Made by a program: the position numbers and the translations under genes
In this document: positions 16,911 through 26,843 of the stretch, piece by piece
Layout of the letters: each line of letters opens with the position of its first letter
Position numbering within the stretch: the stretch's first letter is position 1
Assembly (NCBI RefSeq): GCF_021532375.1
Contig: NZ_JAKGAP010000028.1
Location: 26,834 to 90,833 of the forward strand
Length of the DNA stretch: 64,000 nucleotides
Direction: 5' to 3'
Source: Paenibacillus alkaliterrae
GTDB lineage: Bacteria; Bacillota; Bacilli; Paenibacillales; Paenibacillaceae
Notes under the pieces: model-generated
Told to the model about the DNA's origin: nothing
Database searches by the model: none
The model's input: the letters and a program-made list of their open reading frames with translations, nothing else

Positions 16911-17780
16911 ATGGCGATAAGATGGAATAGGCTGCTTCCCTATCTCATGATTTTCCCGAATGTGGCGATTTATTTTGTGTTTATCTTTATCCCCGTACTG
17001 TGGGCCATCTACTTAAGCTTTACAAACTATACGATTCTGAGTCCCGGCCAATGGGTCGGTCTGGCTAATTTCGAATCCCTGCTGAAGGACGGGATTTTCC
17101 ACAAGGCGTTCTGGAATACGATGATCTTCTGGGTTCTCAAGGTCATGCCGACGATGATGATTGGCCTGATCGTAGCTACTTTGCTTAATGCGAAAATTCG
17201 AGGCGTCGCATGGTTTCGAGGCGCCATTTATTTGCCCGGGGTGTTGTCATCCGTTGCGGTATCGATGGCTTGGCTGTGGCTGCTCGATCCCCGCAGCGGA
17301 CCGGTCAACGCGATCGTCAAACTGCTGGGCATCCCGCCGCAAAACTGGCTGCAGGACCTTGCTCTGGCGATGCCAGCGGTCATTGTAATCAGCATCTGGA
17401 CGAATATCGGCTTTGCGATGATCATTTATTTGGCCGGACTGCAGGGTATCCCGTCCCATCTGTATGAAGCGGCCAGCATAGACGGGGCGACCGGACTGAA
17501 GAAGTTTATCTATATCACTGTGCCGATGCTGAAGCCGATCACCTTCTTTTTGTTCATCACGTTGACGATTCGTTCCTTTCAGGTCTTTGATATTGTCTAC
17601 ATCTTGACAGGCGGAGGACCGCTCAATTCGACAACCACCATCGTCAATCAAATTGTCAAAACTGCTTTTGAGGAATACAAAATGGGCTATGCCTCGGCAC
17701 AGGCTATCGTGCTTCTGCTCCTAACGATCATTGTGACGATCGTCAATTATCGGGTCGGCTCGAAACGGACGATGGACTAA
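16911..17780 (+). CDS. ABC sugar importer permease (MalF/UgpA type)
   Basis: 289 residues with six membrane helices. The coupling-loop (EAA) motif is LYEAASIDGATGLKKFIYITVPML in the second half. The first helix follows a short basic N-terminus, as in carbohydrate permeases of the CUT1 class. ATG at 16911, with AAGGAGGG upstream. It pairs with the next permease. No ATPase gene is present, so the pair probably uses a shared MsmK/MsmX-type ATPase encoded elsewhere. Confidence 0.92.
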   Translation: MAIRWNRLLPYLMIFPNVAIYFVFIFIPVLWAIYLSFTNYTILSPGQWVGLANFESLLKDGIFHKAFWNTMIFWVLKVMPTMMIGLIVATLLNAKIRGVAWFRGAIYLPGVLSSVAVSMAWLWLLDPRSGPVNAIVKLLGIPPQNWLQDLALAMPAVIVISIWTNIGFAMIIYLAGLQGIPSHLYEAASIDGATGLKKFIYITVPMLKPITFFLFITLTIRSFQVFDIVYILTGGGPLNSTTTIVNQIVKTAFEEYKMGYASAQAIVLLLLTIIVTIVNYRVGSKRTMD

Positions 17781-17803
17781 ACCGAAGAAACCAGGTGAAC
17801 ACT

Positions 17804-18670
17804 ATGAAATTACGAATATCCGCAAATTCACTTATTTCGGCGGGGCTCGCCATCGTTTCGATTTTTATGGTTGCCCCGCTGCTGATTATGATTTTTACCT
17901 CTCTGAAGGGGGATACGGAGCTCGCCAATGCGGCGGGAAGTCTGCTTCCTAAGAATTGGAAGTTCGAAAATTACATCCTCGCCATGCAGACGGGACAATG
18001 GGGCACTTATTTTAAAAATTCAATTATCGTTACGGTATTTGCCGTGGGCGGAAGTTTGATCTTTAATTCCTTGTCGGGTTATACGTTTGCCCGGGTTTCC
18101 TTTAAGTTCCGTAATATCATCTTCGTTGCTTTGCTGCTCGGTTTGATGGTGCCGCCGCAGGTAACGATCCTCACCCAATTCATTATGCTGAAGTCGGTTC
18201 CGCTGTTCGGAGGCAATGATATTTTCGGCCATGGAGGCCAAGGGTGGCTTGATTCGTATTATGCTCTGATCATACCGGAGCTCTCGGGGTCGCTGGGTAT
18301 TTTTTTGGCGCGGCAATATTATCTGGGCTTTCCTAAAGATATGGACGAAGCGGCCAGCATTGACGGGTCCGGCATATTTCGCTCCTTCTGGAAGATTTAC
18401 CTCCCCTTGAGCGGGCCTCTGCTGGCTACGCTGGGCATTTTAAAAACCGTTCATGTGTGGAATGATTTCTTCCACCCGCTGGTGTACACAAACAGTGAGG
18501 CGATGCGTACGATTCAGCTTGGGCTTCAGGTGTTCCACGGACAATACGAAATCAAATTCAACCTTCTAATGGCGGCAAGCGTTGTCGTGTCGTTGCCGCT
18601 GTGCATCGCCTTCTTCTTTTTCCAGCGGCATTTCGTACAAAGCTTGATTTCCACCAGCGTCAAGGGTTGA
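17804..18670 (+). CDS. ABC sugar importer permease (MalG/UgpE type)
   Basis: 288 residues with six membrane helices. The EAA loop is MDEAASIDGSGIFRSFWKIYLPL, and the C-terminus FFFFQRHFVQSLISTSVKG is typical of CUT1 second permeases. The start ATG 17804 has AGGTG 6 bases upstream; a GTG at 17795 lies inside that site. It follows its partner permease by 23 bases. Confidence 0.92.
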   Translation: MKLRISANSLISAGLAIVSIFMVAPLLIMIFTSLKGDTELANAAGSLLPKNWKFENYILAMQTGQWGTYFKNSIIVTVFAVGGSLIFNSLSGYTFARVSFKFRNIIFVALLLGLMVPPQVTILTQFIMLKSVPLFGGNDIFGHGGQGWLDSYYALIIPELSGSLGIFLARQYYLGFPKDMDEAASIDGSGIFRSFWKIYLPLSGPLLATLGILKTVHVWNDFFHPLVYTNSEAMRTIQLGLQVFHGQYEIKFNLLMAASVVVSLPLCIAFFFFQRHFVQSLISTSVKG

Positions 18671-18794
18671 CTCGCCGATGGGCGGGCATACCAAAGCCGT
18701 GATGGTACGGAACCGCCGTTACAAGTGCGTGCGGCGGTTGAATAAGCGTGACGGACTATGAACGCAATATTCGTTGAAAAAGGGGATAGGGCTT

Positions 18795-20288
18795 ATGAAA
18801 GCGATAATGGTTATGTTCGACACCTTAAACCGGCATTGGCTTCCGCCGTACGGTTGCGATTGGGTGCATGCGCCGAACTTCTCGCGGCTGGCCGAGCGGA
18901 CGGTCGTGTTCGACCGCTGCTATGTGGGCAGTATGCCTTGCATGCCGGCGCGGCGGGAGCTTCATACGGGCCGCTACAATTTCCTTCACCGAAGCTGGGG
19001 GCCCCTGGAGCCGTTTGACGATTCCATGCCCGAGCTCCTGCGCAAGCAAGGGGTCTATACGCATCTCGTGACCGACCACCAGCATTATTGGGAAGACGGC
19101 GGCGGCACGTATCATAACCGGTACAACACGTATGAACTGATCCGGGGACAGGAAGGCGATCTCTGGAAAGGGCATGTTCGCGACCCGGAACTGCCGGAGG
19201 TTGTCGGAAATGACTTGTCGTCACCGTTGTTCCGTCAGGATATGGTCAACCGGCAATATATAAGGCGCGATCGCGAGGAAGACTTCCCGCAGGCGCAAAC
19301 GTTCGCCAGCGGCATGGAGTTTATCCGCCGCAACAGCGGCGAGGACCGATGGTTTCTTCAACTTGAAACGTTCGATCCGCATGAGCCGTTCTATGCGCCG
19401 CAGAAGTACCGGGACTTGTATCCTCACGACTACAGCGGCGGGCTGTTCGATTGGCCGCCATACGGGCCGGTGGCGCATTCGTCCGAAGAGATTGCGCATA
19501 TGCGTTACGAATACGCAGCACTGCTCAGCATGTGCGACGAGTATCTGGGCAAAGTGATCGACTTGATGGACGAGCTTGACCTTTGGAAGGATACTATGCT
19601 GATCGTCAATACCGATCACGGCTACCTTCTCGGTGAGCATGACCAATGGGCGAAATGCATACAGCCTTTCTATAACGAAGTGGCGAACCCGCCGTTGTTT
19701 ATTTGGGATCCGCGCTGCGGGAAGAAAGGCGAGCGCCGAACCAGTCTGGTGCAGATGATTGACATGGCGCCGACGCTCCTGGACTATTTTGGGCTGGAGA
19801 TTCCGCCGGATGTGACCGGCAGTCCGTTGCGGGAGACGATTGAGGCCGACCGTCCGATTCGCGATGTCGCCTTGTTCGGTATTCATGGCGGTCACGTCAA
19901 CTGCACCGATGGCCGGTACGTCTATATGCTTGGCCCTGCAGGGAAGGTTAACGAGCCGCTCAATAATTACACACTGATGCCGACGCACATGCGGTCGCGC
20001 TTTCCCGTAGAGGAGCTGGAAAGCATCGAGCTGGCGGAGCCTTTCTCATTCACCAAAGGAGTACGGACGCTGAAGGTATCCGGATCGGGAGCGCATCGGG
20101 GAGGTAATCTGGATACGAAGTTGTTTGATCTCGAGGCGGATCCCGGGCAGCAATCACCGTATCGGGATAAGGAAACCGAGAAGCGGCTTCGGGAAGCTAT
20201 CGCGCGCATCATGAGCGAGCACGATGCTCCGCCGGAGCAATATGTGCGGTTGGGTTTGGAGGAAGAGCGGTTCCCTCGGCTGAGGTGA
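18795..20288 (+). CDS. Type I sulfatase
   Basis: 497 residues, alkaline-phosphatase-like fold. The formylglycine motif is C-M-P-A-R (Cys49) followed by RELHTGR, the C-type motif matured by a formylglycine-generating enzyme or anaerobic maturase; none is encoded in the window. Metal and catalytic stretches include LETFDPHEPFYAP, LIVNTDHGYLLGEHDQWAK and VALFGIHGGHVN. No signal peptide is seen, so it probably acts in the cytoplasm on imported sulfated sugar. The start ATG 18795 has AAAGGGGAT upstream. It is the last gene after the importer genes, with a strong terminator at 20403. Confidence 0.9.
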   Translation: MKAIMVMFDTLNRHWLPPYGCDWVHAPNFSRLAERTVVFDRCYVGSMPCMPARRELHTGRYNFLHRSWGPLEPFDDSMPELLRKQGVYTHLVTDHQHYWEDGGGTYHNRYNTYELIRGQEGDLWKGHVRDPELPEVVGNDLSSPLFRQDMVNRQYIRRDREEDFPQAQTFASGMEFIRRNSGEDRWFLQLETFDPHEPFYAPQKYRDLYPHDYSGGLFDWPPYGPVAHSSEEIAHMRYEYAALLSMCDEYLGKVIDLMDELDLWKDTMLIVNTDHGYLLGEHDQWAKCIQPFYNEVANPPLFIWDPRCGKKGERRTSLVQMIDMAPTLLDYFGLEIPPDVTGSPLRETIEADRPIRDVALFGIHGGHVNCTDGRYVYMLGPAGKVNEPLNNYTLMPTHMRSRFPVEELESIELAEPFSFTKGVRTLKVSGSGAHRGGNLDTKLFDLEADPGQQSPYRDKETEKRLREAIARIMSEHDAPPEQYVRLGLEEERFPRLR

Positions 20289-20402
20289 TTGCATGAGGCG
20301 TGGATTTGGCGAATCAAAGATCGGCGCCTCCGGCAAAACCATAAGAAAGAGCACCGTGAAAGGGAGGCCGCTAAAAAACTTGCGTTTTTTAAAAGTTTTC
20401 AA

Positions 20403-20450
20403 AAAAAGACGACTTTCAATTCGGTTTTTTGAATTGAAAGTCGTCTTTTT
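20403..20450 (+). terminator. Rho-independent terminator, 20-base perfect stem
   Basis: AAAAAGACGACTTTCAATTC pairs completely with GAATTGAAAGTCGTCTTTTT around an 8-base loop. The stem ends in T5 on both strands and could stop transcription in either direction. Confidence 0.93.
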
Positions 20451-20606
20451 AATTAGGTTTTGGGTCTTCTTAGGCTATTAGAAGAGGAAAATGACACGGA
20501 AAAGCAGCCCGCAGAATAATAGTTACTTCCATAACAAAGACACACCCCGCTCTCCTATGGTAAAATCGCCTTACTATAGAGAGCAAATTCGGATCGGGGG
20601 ATGTCC

Positions 20607-22220
20607 ATGTACAAAATATTGCTCGTTGACGACGAAGCCGGTGTCCGCGAAGGCATCCGGAGACGGATCGCTTGGCAGGAGCACGGCTTTGATTGCGTAG
20701 GTGATTGCGAGAATGGCTTTGAAGCACTGGAGGCGGCGGAGCTGCTGGCACCCGACGTCGTACTGACGGATATCAACATGCCGTTCATGGACGGTCTGGA
20801 GCTGACCCGCCAGCTGGCCGAGCGGTGCCCGCATGTCAAGGTCATCATTCTGACCGGCTTCGACGATTTCGATTATGCGCAGCAGGCTGTGAAGCTGAAA
20901 GTGATGGATTTTATTTTGAAACCGATTACAGCGAGTGAGCTCATTGCCGTCCTGCAAAAGGTGCGGGGCGAGCTGGATGCGGAGAAGCTGCGGCGCGAGA
21001 ATCTCGACCTGCTGAAGCGCCAGCTGCACGAGAGCCTGCCTCTGCTTAAAGAGCGGTTTCTGGAGCGCCTTGTCAGCGCGGATATCGGACAGCGCGAGGC
21101 AAAGGAACGGATCGCCTATTTCAGGCTGCCGCTGGAGGGGCCGGACTTTATCGTGTTCGCCGCCGATGTAGACCGTTTCGCCGAATCCCATCCGGAGGCC
21201 GACCACGAGCTGCTGCGGTTCGCCGTCTATAATATCGTGCAGGAAATCGCGGGCCGTGAAGCCGGCGCCACCGTTTTTCGCACACGCGAAGAGAAGATCG
21301 TCTGTATCCTTTCCGGCGAAGGCACCGATGCTTTGCTTGACAAAGCGCAGCAACTGGCTGAGGAAATCCGCCATGCGGTGGAGACGTATTTGCGCTTCAC
21401 CGTGACGCTCGGCATCGGACGGCCGGAAACGGGCCTGCGCGGTATCCGCCGGGCCTGCCGATCCGCTCTCTCTGCGCTCGATTACCGGTTCATGCTGGGC
21501 AGCAACCGGCTGATCAGCATCATGGACATGGAAGGACGCCGGGAGGGCGGGGAAGCTGTGCCTTCGTCCTGGGAGAAGGAGCTGCTCGTCGGCGTCAAAA
21601 CCGGGACACGCGAGGAAGTGCGCCGGGCGATTACGAGCATCGTCAGCCATCTGAAAACCTCGAATCTGTCGATCAACCAGTGCTACATCCGTATCCAGAA
21701 AATACTGATTTCACTCATGCACACGCTGGACGAGCTGGGCGGCGCCGCTGTGGAGCCGTTCGGCGACCGAGTGAATCCGCTCACGGACATCTACGCGTTC
21801 AAGACGCTCGAGGATATCGAAAGCTGGCTGCACGATACATGCCTTCGCGCCGTCGGCCGGATCTCAGATGCGCGGAACGATTTGGCCGAAACGCAGATCC
21901 GCCGGGCGGAGGCCTATATCAGAGAGAACTACCAGCTGCAGGAGCTCTCGCTGAAGACGATCTGCCAGGAGGTCCATATGAGCAGCAGCTATTTCAGCGC
22001 CCTGTTCAAACAGCAGACAGGCAGGACGTTTGTTGAATATTTGACCGCCCAGCGGTTAGAGAAGGCCAAGGAGCTGCTCAAATTCACCGATCTCAAAACG
22101 TATGAAATTGCGGCCAGGACGGGATATGCCGACCCGCATTATTTCAGCATCCTGTTCAAGAAGACGACCGGTGAAACGCCGTCCGAATACCGCCAGAAGA
22201 CGGCGGTGGAGAAGCCGTGA
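20607..22220 (+). CDS. YesN-type response regulator (AraC output)
   Basis: 537 residues. The receiver domain (1-120) has D8/D9, phospho-acceptor Asp55 in VVLTDINMPFMDG, Thr in ILTGFDDFDYA and Lys in DFILKPI. A long middle region follows. The C-terminal AraC domain (about 435-535) has LSLKTICQEVHMSSSYFSALFK and TYEIAARTGYADPHYFSILFKK. The ATG at 20607 is preferred to the in-frame ATG at 20601 because the GGGGG site ends at 20600. It overlaps the kinase gene by 4 bases. It probably activates the importer genes at 25323-31210. Confidence 0.92.
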   Translation: MYKILLVDDEAGVREGIRRRIAWQEHGFDCVGDCENGFEALEAAELLAPDVVLTDINMPFMDGLELTRQLAERCPHVKVIILTGFDDFDYAQQAVKLKVMDFILKPITASELIAVLQKVRGELDAEKLRRENLDLLKRQLHESLPLLKERFLERLVSADIGQREAKERIAYFRLPLEGPDFIVFAADVDRFAESHPEADHELLRFAVYNIVQEIAGREAGATVFRTREEKIVCILSGEGTDALLDKAQQLAEEIRHAVETYLRFTVTLGIGRPETGLRGIRRACRSALSALDYRFMLGSNRLISIMDMEGRREGGEAVPSSWEKELLVGVKTGTREEVRRAITSIVSHLKTSNLSINQCYIRIQKILISLMHTLDELGGAAVEPFGDRVNPLTDIYAFKTLEDIESWLHDTCLRAVGRISDARNDLAETQIRRAEAYIRENYQLQELSLKTICQEVHMSSSYFSALFKQQTGRTFVEYLTAQRLEKAKELLKFTDLKTYEIAARTGYADPHYFSILFKKTTGETPSEYRQKTAVEKP

Positions 22221-24013
22221 ACATGTTCCGCTTCAAGAGCATTCAATCCAATATTGCCGCGGCCTTCGCCGTGCTCATCCTGCTGACGGCAGTCTTCATG
22301 GGCGTGATCTCCTATCAGCTGTCGGCCGTTGCGGTCCGCGATACGGCCAAGGATTTTACGGGGGAGCTCGTCAAGCAGGTTAACGCCAACATCCAGTCCT
22401 ATGTGACCAACATGGAAAATATTTCGCTGCTCGTCCTGAGCCACCGGCCTGTCCGCGAATATTTGTCTGCGGATGCCGAAAATGACGGGAGCATCTCCGA
22501 ATTTTTCCGTACAATCATGATTTCCCGCAAGGATATTGCCTCGATCAGCGCATTTGGCTATGAAGGGCAGAGGTTCGTTTCCGACCGCAATGATGCAAGG
22601 CTTAATCCGAACGTCCATGCGACGGACCAGCCCTGGTTCCGGGAAGCGCGGGCTGCGGAAGGCCGTACGGTCGTTTCGCCGCCTCATGTGCAGCCGGTCT
22701 TCGACGACGAATATCGGTGGGTGGTGTCCCTAAGCCGTGAGATTCGAAGCGCCGATAATACAAGAGGGCTGGGGGTGCTGCTCGTCGATCTGAACTTCAG
22801 CGTGATCAACGATATCGTGAGTCAGATTGAGCTCGGCAAACGGGGGTACGTCTTCATCGTCAATGACGAAGGCAGTATCGTGTACCATCCGCAGCAGCAG
22901 TTGATTTACAGCAGCCTGAAGACGGAAGCGATCGACAAGGTGCTGAGCGTCCAGAGCGGAACCTTCATATCGGATGAAGCGGGCCAGCGCAAAATGTACA
23001 CCGTCCAGGATTCCGAAATCGGCTGGAAAATCGTCGGCGTCTCCTATGCGGACGAGCTGATCGGCAACCGGCGCGAGATGAAGCTGTCGTTCGCGGCGCT
23101 TGGCGTCTTCAGCTTGTTTGCCGCGATTCTGCTGTCCGTGCTGCTGTCGCGCAATCTGTCGAAGCCGATCCACCAGTTGCATGAGCATATGAAGGAAGTG
23201 GAGAAGGGCAACTTCAACATCCAGGTGCCTGTGGACCGGACGAAGGAAATCGGCAGGCTCGCCCGTACCTTCAACCTGATGGTATTCCAGATCCGGGAGC
23301 TGATGGGGCAGGTCGTGAAGGAACAGGAATTCAAGCGGAAAAGCGAGCTGAATGCGCTGCAAGCGCAGATCAATCCCCATTTTCTATACAACACGTTGGA
23401 CTCGATCATCTGGATGGCCGAGGAGAAGAAGTCGGATGAGGTCGTACTCATGACGTCCGCCCTTGCCCGGCTGTTCCGCGCTTCGCTCAGCAAAGGGAAG
23501 GAGCTGGTGTCGATCCGGACGGAAATCGAGCATATTACGAACTATTTGACAATCCAGAAAATGCGATACCGCGACAAGCTCGATTTTCAGCTTGAGGTCG
23601 ATCCCGCGATCCTTTCGTATGTTACGCTGAAGGTGACGCTGCAGCCGTTGGTGGAGAACGCCATCTATCACGGCATCAAGAACAAATACGGCACAGGCAC
23701 GATCCGGATTTCCGGGGAGAAATACGGAGACAGCATTTTGCTGCATGTCGCGGACAACGGCGTCGGCATGGATGCGGGAACGCTGGAGAGGCTGCTTGCG
23801 CCTGCCCGCGGCGGAGGGTACCGCGAAGGCAAAGGGGTCGGCATGACGAACGTGCATGAGCGGATCCGGCTGTATTTTGGCCATGAGTACGGGCTGACCG
23901 TGGCAAGCGAGCCGGACATCGGCACGACCGTCACCGTGACGATTCCATTGCTGCTTCCCGAGGAAGCGGCGCGAAAGGAGGCGGCTGACGGATGGCAGGA
24001 AGGAGAACGATGA
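22217..24013 (+). CDS. YesM-type sensor histidine kinase
   Basis: 598 residues. Membrane helix about 12-32, an extracytoplasmic dCache-like region (about 35-285, with WFREARAAEGRTVVSPPHVQP and GWKIVGVSYADEL), a second helix about 293-313 and a HAMP domain. A His_kinase domain follows with LQAQINPHFLYNTLDSI (His388), then HATPase motifs LVENAIYHGIKNK, DNGVGMD and GKGVGMTNVHERI. GTG start at 22217 within the regulator's stop region (GTGA); ATG 22223 is the alternative. It sits between its response regulator and a membrane-anchored sugar-binding protein, so the signal probably comes through that protein. Confidence 0.92.
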   Translation: MNMFRFKSIQSNIAAAFAVLILLTAVFMGVISYQLSAVAVRDTAKDFTGELVKQVNANIQSYVTNMENISLLVLSHRPVREYLSADAENDGSISEFFRTIMISRKDIASISAFGYEGQRFVSDRNDARLNPNVHATDQPWFREARAAEGRTVVSPPHVQPVFDDEYRWVVSLSREIRSADNTRGLGVLLVDLNFSVINDIVSQIELGKRGYVFIVNDEGSIVYHPQQQLIYSSLKTEAIDKVLSVQSGTFISDEAGQRKMYTVQDSEIGWKIVGVSYADELIGNRREMKLSFAALGVFSLFAAILLSVLLSRNLSKPIHQLHEHMKEVEKGNFNIQVPVDRTKEIGRLARTFNLMVFQIRELMGQVVKEQEFKRKSELNALQAQINPHFLYNTLDSIIWMAEEKKSDEVVLMTSALARLFRASLSKGKELVSIRTEIEHITNYLTIQKMRYRDKLDFQLEVDPAILSYVTLKVTLQPLVENAIYHGIKNKYGTGTIRISGEKYGDSILLHVADNGVGMDAGTLERLLAPARGGGYREGKGVGMTNVHERIRLYFGHEYGLTVASEPDIGTTVTVTIPLLLPEEAARKEAADGWQEGER

Positions 24014-24996
24014 TCAGATGGCTCTGCTGGCTGGCGGCCGCAGCCGTTCTTGCAGTTCTTGTGTATAATTTGGCTGATGCGCTGCGGGGCGGCTCGGCGG
24101 AACGCCCGAGAGTCACTGTACTGGTCAAATCGACGGAAACCGGGATGGAATTTTGGGGCGTGTTAAGCGACGGTGTCATGGAGGCGGCCAAAGAGTTCGA
24201 CGTCGAGGTCAATATCATCGGACCTGAGCGGGAGACAGATGTGGATCAGCAGATCGAGCTGATGGAACGGACGCTTGCGGAGAAGCCGGATGCGGTCGTG
24301 CTTGCGGCTACGGACTTCAACCGTCTTGTTCCTTACGCCGACCGGATCAATGAAGCGGGGATTCCGCTGATTACCGTCGATTCGGCGCTTAACAGCGACG
24401 CAGCGCGGAGCTTCATCGCGACGGACAATATCGAAGCGGGAAGCAAGGTCGGCCGCAAAATGGCTGAGCTGTCCGGCGACCGGTCGAAGATCGCGATCAT
24501 CAGTTATGTCCGGGGCACGGCGTCCCAAATGGAGCGCGAGCAGGGCGTCCGGGCCGTACTGGAAGCGGATCCGCGCTTCGAGATCATGGAGACCTACTAC
24601 AGCGACGGGGATGAGACGAAAGCCTTCGAAATCGCGAAGTCGCTCATCCGGAATCATCCCGACCTGTCCGGGATCGTCGGCCTGAACGAGCCGTCCACGG
24701 TCGGCGCAGGCCGCGCGATCCGGGACATGGACGCGGCCGGCCGGGTGACGCTGGTCGGATTTGACAGCTCGGTCGACGAAGTGCGGCTGCTGGAGGAAGG
24801 CGTCATGCAGGCGACGGTCGTGCAGCGGCCGTTCAATATGGGCTACCTGGCTGTCAAGACCGCGGTGGAGGCGCTGCGGGGCGAGAAGGTTCCGGCGCGC
24901 ATCGATACCGGATCGGTCGTGGTCACGAAGGACAATATTTATGAGGAGGAGCACCAGAAGCTGCTGTTTCCGTTTGTTGGCATGAACGGAGAGTGA
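24010..24996 (+). CDS. Membrane-anchored sugar-binding sensor protein (Peripla_BP_4)
   Basis: 328 residues. An uncleaved N-terminal helix (WLCWLAAAAVLAVLVYNLA) is followed by a ribose/xylose-type periplasmic-binding fold: TGMEFWGVLSDGVMEAAKEFD, QQIELMERTLAEKPDAVVLAA, ITVDSALNSDAARSFIATDN, GIVGLNEPSTVGAGRA, VTLVGFDSS. There is no lipobox. ATG 24010 overlaps the kinase stop (ATGA) and has GGAAGGAG before it; an in-frame ATG at 23992 precedes this site. The arrangement with the kinase recalls the XylFII-LytS xylose sensor of clostridia, where a binding protein presents the sugar to the kinase. Sugar identity unknown. Confidence 0.85.
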   Translation: MIRWLCWLAAAAVLAVLVYNLADALRGGSAERPRVTVLVKSTETGMEFWGVLSDGVMEAAKEFDVEVNIIGPERETDVDQQIELMERTLAEKPDAVVLAATDFNRLVPYADRINEAGIPLITVDSALNSDAARSFIATDNIEAGSKVGRKMAELSGDRSKIAIISYVRGTASQMEREQGVRAVLEADPRFEIMETYYSDGDETKAFEIAKSLIRNHPDLSGIVGLNEPSTVGAGRAIRDMDAAGRVTLVGFDSSVDEVRLLEEGVMQATVVQRPFNMGYLAVKTAVEALRGEKVPARIDTGSVVVTKDNIYEEEHQKLLFPFVGMNGE

Positions 24997-25047
24997 GCTA
25001 GCGGCGTGCTCAGACAGGCTCGTCAACGCCAGAATGGATAAACACGG

Positions 25048-25096
25048 AAGGGGCTGTCCCAATGTAGGTAAACCTGCATGTGGGGCAACCCTTTTT
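25048..25096 (+). terminator. Rho-independent terminator after the sensor genes
   Basis: A long stem (AGGGGCTGTCCCA with TGGGGCAACCC, upper part GTAGG / CCTGC) followed by TTTTT. The rest of 24997-25322 holds no gene; a possible -10 (TACAAT, 25280-25285) precedes the importer genes. Confidence 0.8.
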
Positions 25097-25322
25097 CACT
25101 TTTCCCCTCGGACCCTCCATTTGGCGCTCTATATTGGATTACTCCAGTAACTTCTTCCTGGCCCCGCCATTCTGCGTCTTTTGATACGGTCCTTTGTAAT
25201 GGCCCCTCTTTCTGCACGAATCGGAAAATAGTTACCTATTTGAAGAAGATATTCAATTCCTGCTCTCCGCCGCTTCTCTTACAATAGGGACTATAACCGA
25301 GAAACATAAGCGGGGTGGCAAG

Positions 25323-26843
25323 ATGACGAATGGGGAACAGCTGATTTTGATGGAGGGCATAACCAAATCATTTCCTGGCGTGAAAGCGCTTAATAACTGC
25401 CGCTTTGAGCTGCTGGGCGGAGAGGTTCACGCTCTGGTCGGCGAGAACGGGGCAGGCAAATCGACAATGATGAAGGTGCTGACCGGCGTCTATCAGAAGG
25501 ACGAAGGCCGGATCGTATACCTGGGAAGCGAAACCGAAATTCCCGATACGAGAACGGCGCAGAACCTCGGCATCAGCATGATCCACCAGGAGCTTAACCT
25601 GGCGCCGGACCTGACCGTCGCGCAGAACATTTTTATCGGCCGGGAGCCGCGGCGGGCATTCAAGCTGTTTCTGGATGAAAATAAACTGCATGAGCAGGTG
25701 CGGGAGCTGTTCCGGAGGATGAATCTGCATTTGGATCCGCGCCAGCCGGTATCGGAGCTGACGGTCGCCAAGCAGCAGATGGTCGAGATCGCCAAGGCGC
25801 TCTCCTTCAACGCCCGGGTGCTCATCATGGACGAACCGACGGCGGCGCTGAGCGACAGCGAGATTGAGGATTTGTTCGTCATCATCGGGGAATTGAAACG
25901 GAACGGAGTCGGCATCGTCTACATTTCCCACCGGATGGACGAACTGAAGCGGATTACCGACCGGATCACCGTCATGCGCGACGGATCCTATATCGATACG
26001 GTGCGGACGGACGAGGTGACGACCGACCAGATCATCTCGATGATGGTCGGCAGAGCCGTCTACCACGAGTCGGTGCCTGACACCAAGGCGGCAAGTGAAG
26101 AGATCGTACTGGAAGTAAAAGGCTTAAATCGCGGCAGCGTGCTGAAAGACATCGGATTTTCGCTTCGCAGGGGCGAAATACTCGGGGTTGCCGGTCTGGT
26201 CGGGGCCGGGCGCACCGAGATGGCGCGGGCGGTATTCGGCGCCGATCCGATCGATTCGGGCGAAATGGCCGTCCACGGCCGCAAGGTTGCCATCCGAAGC
26301 CCGTACGACGCGGTCCGGCACGGCATCGGCTATCTGTCGGAGGACCGCAAACGGTTCGGCTGTATGGTCGATATGGACGTGAAGACAAACGTTGCGGTCG
26401 CCAGCTACGGATCGTATTCGGGACCGCTCGGTTTCATGAGGGACGGTGCTATTGGGCTGGCATCCGAGAAGGTCGTGGAAACGCTGAAGGTGAAAACGCC
26501 CGGCGTGGATCAGGTTGTGAAATTTCTGTCCGGCGGCAACCAGCAGAAGGTCGTCATCGGCAAATGGCTTACGCGGGACTGCGACATCCTCATCTTCGAC
26601 GAGCCGACCCGCGGCATCGACGTTGGCGCGAAAAGCGAAATTTACAAGCTCCTCGACGAGCTTGCGGAGCAGGGCAAATCGATCATTATGATTTCCTCCG
26701 AGCTGCCGGAAATTGTCCGGATGAGCCACAGGATCGTTGTCATGTGCGAAGGCCGCATTACCGGCGAGCTTTCGCGGTCCGAAGCGACGCAGGAGCGCAT
26801 CATGGAGCTTGCAACTAAGCGAGTATTGAAGGAGGCACTATAA
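25323..26843 (+). CDS. ABC sugar importer ATPase (RbsA/XylG/MglA type)
   Basis: 506 residues with two fused ATPase halves, as in ribose/xylose importers. First half: Walker [10 protein letters not shown], signature [17 protein letters not shown], Walker [12 protein letters not shown]. Second half: degenerate Walker [10 protein letters not shown], signature [15 protein letters not shown], Walker [16 protein letters not shown] at 25323 has GGGGTGG upstream. The stop overlaps the permease start by one base (TAATG), so translation is coupled. It energises uptake by the following permease and binding protein. Confidence 0.93.
   Translation: MTNGEQLILMEGITKSFPGVKALNNCRFELLGGEVHALVGENGAGKSTMMKVLTGVYQKDEGRIVYLGSETEIPDTRTAQNLGISMIHQELNLAPDLTVAQNIFIGREPRRAFKLFLDENKLHEQVRELFRRMNLHLDPRQPVSELTVAKQQMVEIAKALSFNARVLIMDEPTAALSDSEIEDLFVIIGELKRNGVGIVYISHRMDELKRITDRITVMRDGSYIDTVRTDEVTTDQIISMMVGRAVYHESVPDTKAASEEIVLEVKGLNRGSVLKDIGFSLRRGEILGVAGLVGAGRTEMARAVFGADPIDSGEMAVHGRKVAIRSPYDAVRHGIGYLSEDRKRFGCMVDMDVKTNVAVASYGSYSGPLGFMRDGAIGLASEKVVETLKVKTPGVDQVVKFLSGGNQQKVVIGKWLTRDCDILIFDEPTRGIDVGAKSEIYKLLDELAEQGKSIIMISSELPEIVRMSHRIVVMCEGRITGELSRSEATQERIMELATKRVLKEAL

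Noticed and set aside
20574..21650. Long minus-strand open frame opposite the YesN-type regulator
   Set aside because: Codon shadow of a GC-rich gene; no recognisable protein features.
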